A stretch of DNA of 64,000 nt, taken from contig JAQGOL010000022.1 in NCBI GenBank assembly GCA_028293625.1, positions 1 to 64,000 on the forward strand. Reading direction: 5' to 3'. The stretch is from Chthoniobacteraceae bacterium. GTDB taxonomy: Bacteria; Verrucomicrobiota; Verrucomicrobiia; Chthoniobacterales; Chthoniobacteraceae. Position numbers and translations under genes: made by a program. Positions 63,330 through 64,000 of this stretch are shown here, piece after piece (the first letter of the stretch is position 1; the number at the start of each line of letters is the position of its first letter). Under the pieces are notes generated by a model. That model saw only the letters and a program-made list of their open reading frames with translations. It ran no database searches and had not been told where the DNA came from.

Positions 63330-64000
63330 AGCGCGGCGGGCTCTTCGTCCTCCAGCTGCCGTAACGGGAAACGCAGGATGATCGTGGTCCCTTTGCCAAA
63401 AGTGCTTTCGGCCGTGACGGTGCCCATGTGGGTTTGGACAATATGCTTTACGATAGACAAGCCGAGCCCCGTGCCGCCCTGCTCGCGGCTGCGCGCTTTA
63501 TCGGCCCGATAAAACCGCTCAAAAATGTGCGGCAGATCGACCGGCAGCACTCCCACCCCGTTGTCTTCGACCCTTAATTCCAGGACACCCGCCGACTCGG
63601 TGGCTCGCACATAAACATGACCGCCGGCAGGAGTGTATTTTATCGCGTTATCAACCAGGTTGCTCATCACCTGCTCGATCCGCAGCGCGTCGGCCACCAG
63701 CAGCGGAAGACCGGGAGCGATATCGAGCGTGATCGCAATGTTCTTGCGCGCGCTGCGCAATTTCCAGTCGCCGACGATTTCCCTTAAAAAGCTATCCACC
63801 TCAAGTTCCTCAAGCTGAAGCCGCAAATCGCGCGACTCAAGCCGGGCCAGAATCAGCAGATCCTCCACCAGGGCGTTGAGTCGAAACGAATGTTTTTCTA
63901 AAACGCCGATTGTTTCCACCAGTTCGGACCGGGGCAGATTGGGGTTGTCGCGGAGGTTTTCAAGGTAGCCGCGAAAGATGGAAAGCGGGGTGCGCAATTC
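63326..64000 (-). CDS. PhoR-like sensor histidine kinase, C-terminal part (cut by window end)
   Basis: The frame is open to the window end and covers the last 224 or so codons. It enters the HisKA domain at ELRTPLSIFRGYLENL; the phospho-His lies just outside. It continues with MSNLVDNAIKYTPAGG (N box), VEDNGVGV, IFERFYRADKARSREQGGTGLGLSIVKHIVQ (F and G boxes). This is the HPK1a type found with OmpR-like regulators such as PhoB. Upstream sensor domains and the partner regulator are outside the window. Confidence 0.93.
   Translation of the reverse strand, partial: ELRTPLSIFRGYLENLRDNPNLPRSELVETIGVLEKHSFRLNALVEDLLILARLESRDLRLQLEELEVDSFLREIVGDWKLRSARKNIAITLDIAPGLPLLVADALRIEQVMSNLVDNAIKYTPAGGHVYVRATESAGVLELRVEDNGVGVLPVDLPHIFERFYRADKARSREQGGTGLGLSIVKHIVQTHMGTVTAESTFGKGTTIILRFPLRQLEDEEPAAL

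Overview
This window most likely comes from a Verrucomicrobiota chromosome, probably near the Chthoniobacter/Terrimicrobium lineages. That is an inference from gene content: a giant passenger-repeat surface protein, a moxR-type VWA operon with a Gln/Gly-rich DUF4175-like protein, many Sec-exported proteins of no known family, a clpS-DUF2017 pair, and GC-rich coding sequence. I see no rRNA, phage, insertion sequence or CRISPR array. It reads as ordinary chromosome with a few accessory patches.

Layout. 1-4100: 3' end of a VWA/DUF4175-type operon. 4189-7323: two poorly known exported or membrane proteins, then about 1.1 kb that looks AT-richer and holds no confident gene, ending at tRNA-Leu(GAG). 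7429-12632: a minus-strand run, acnA, ybeY, a secreted protein, clpS, DUF2017. 12744-13037: a 21-bp tandem repeat that runs into the 3' end of apbE. 14143-18117: uvrB, rlmN and a small conserved protein. 18205-24268: a luciferase-like monooxygenase, a large hybrid sensor kinase with an ethylene-receptor-like sensor and a LOV domain, engB, and a BtaA-like enzyme. 24497-27839: a lipoprotein, a DUF4142-like protein and an EamA transporter. 28407-39115: an envelope cluster with a TolC-like protein, a phytase-like secreted protein, and an apparent minus-strand operon of passenger-repeat protein, VTC polyphosphate polymerase, DUF4956 and HlyD adaptor. 39438-49651: NUDIX, argH, fur, DUF488, a CHASE3/PAS kinase with a receiver-only partner, a PlpD-like patatin autotransporter, a receiver-DUF4388 protein and an HNH endonuclease. 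49790-51886: a SAM-I riboswitch controlling a threonine-synthase-like enzyme, a ThiS/MoaD-type sulfur carrier and a NIL-domain protein. 51970-64000: PBP1A, MidA methyltransferase, DUF3597, a bioF-dacC pair, proC-TPR, DUF4331, a HEAT lipoprotein, a metallophosphoesterase and the end of a PhoR-like kinase.

How genes work together. The strongest candidate for an undescribed system is the riboswitch cluster at 49.8-51.9 kb. A SAM riboswitch should switch genes on when methionine or SAM is scarce, which fits poorly with making threonine. It fits an enzyme that uses O-phosphohomoserine and a thiocarboxylated carrier to make homocysteine, by analogy with CysM/CysO in cysteine synthesis. Next come the sensor kinase that joins an ethylene-binding-type domain to a LOV photosensor, and the VTC-DUF4956-HlyD operon beside a giant surface protein and a TolC-like channel.

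Limits: all assignments come from reading motifs by eye. No alignment, profile search or structure prediction was run. Start sites were chosen from signal peptides, family N-termini, gene overlaps and Shine-Dalgarno sequences where these could be seen.
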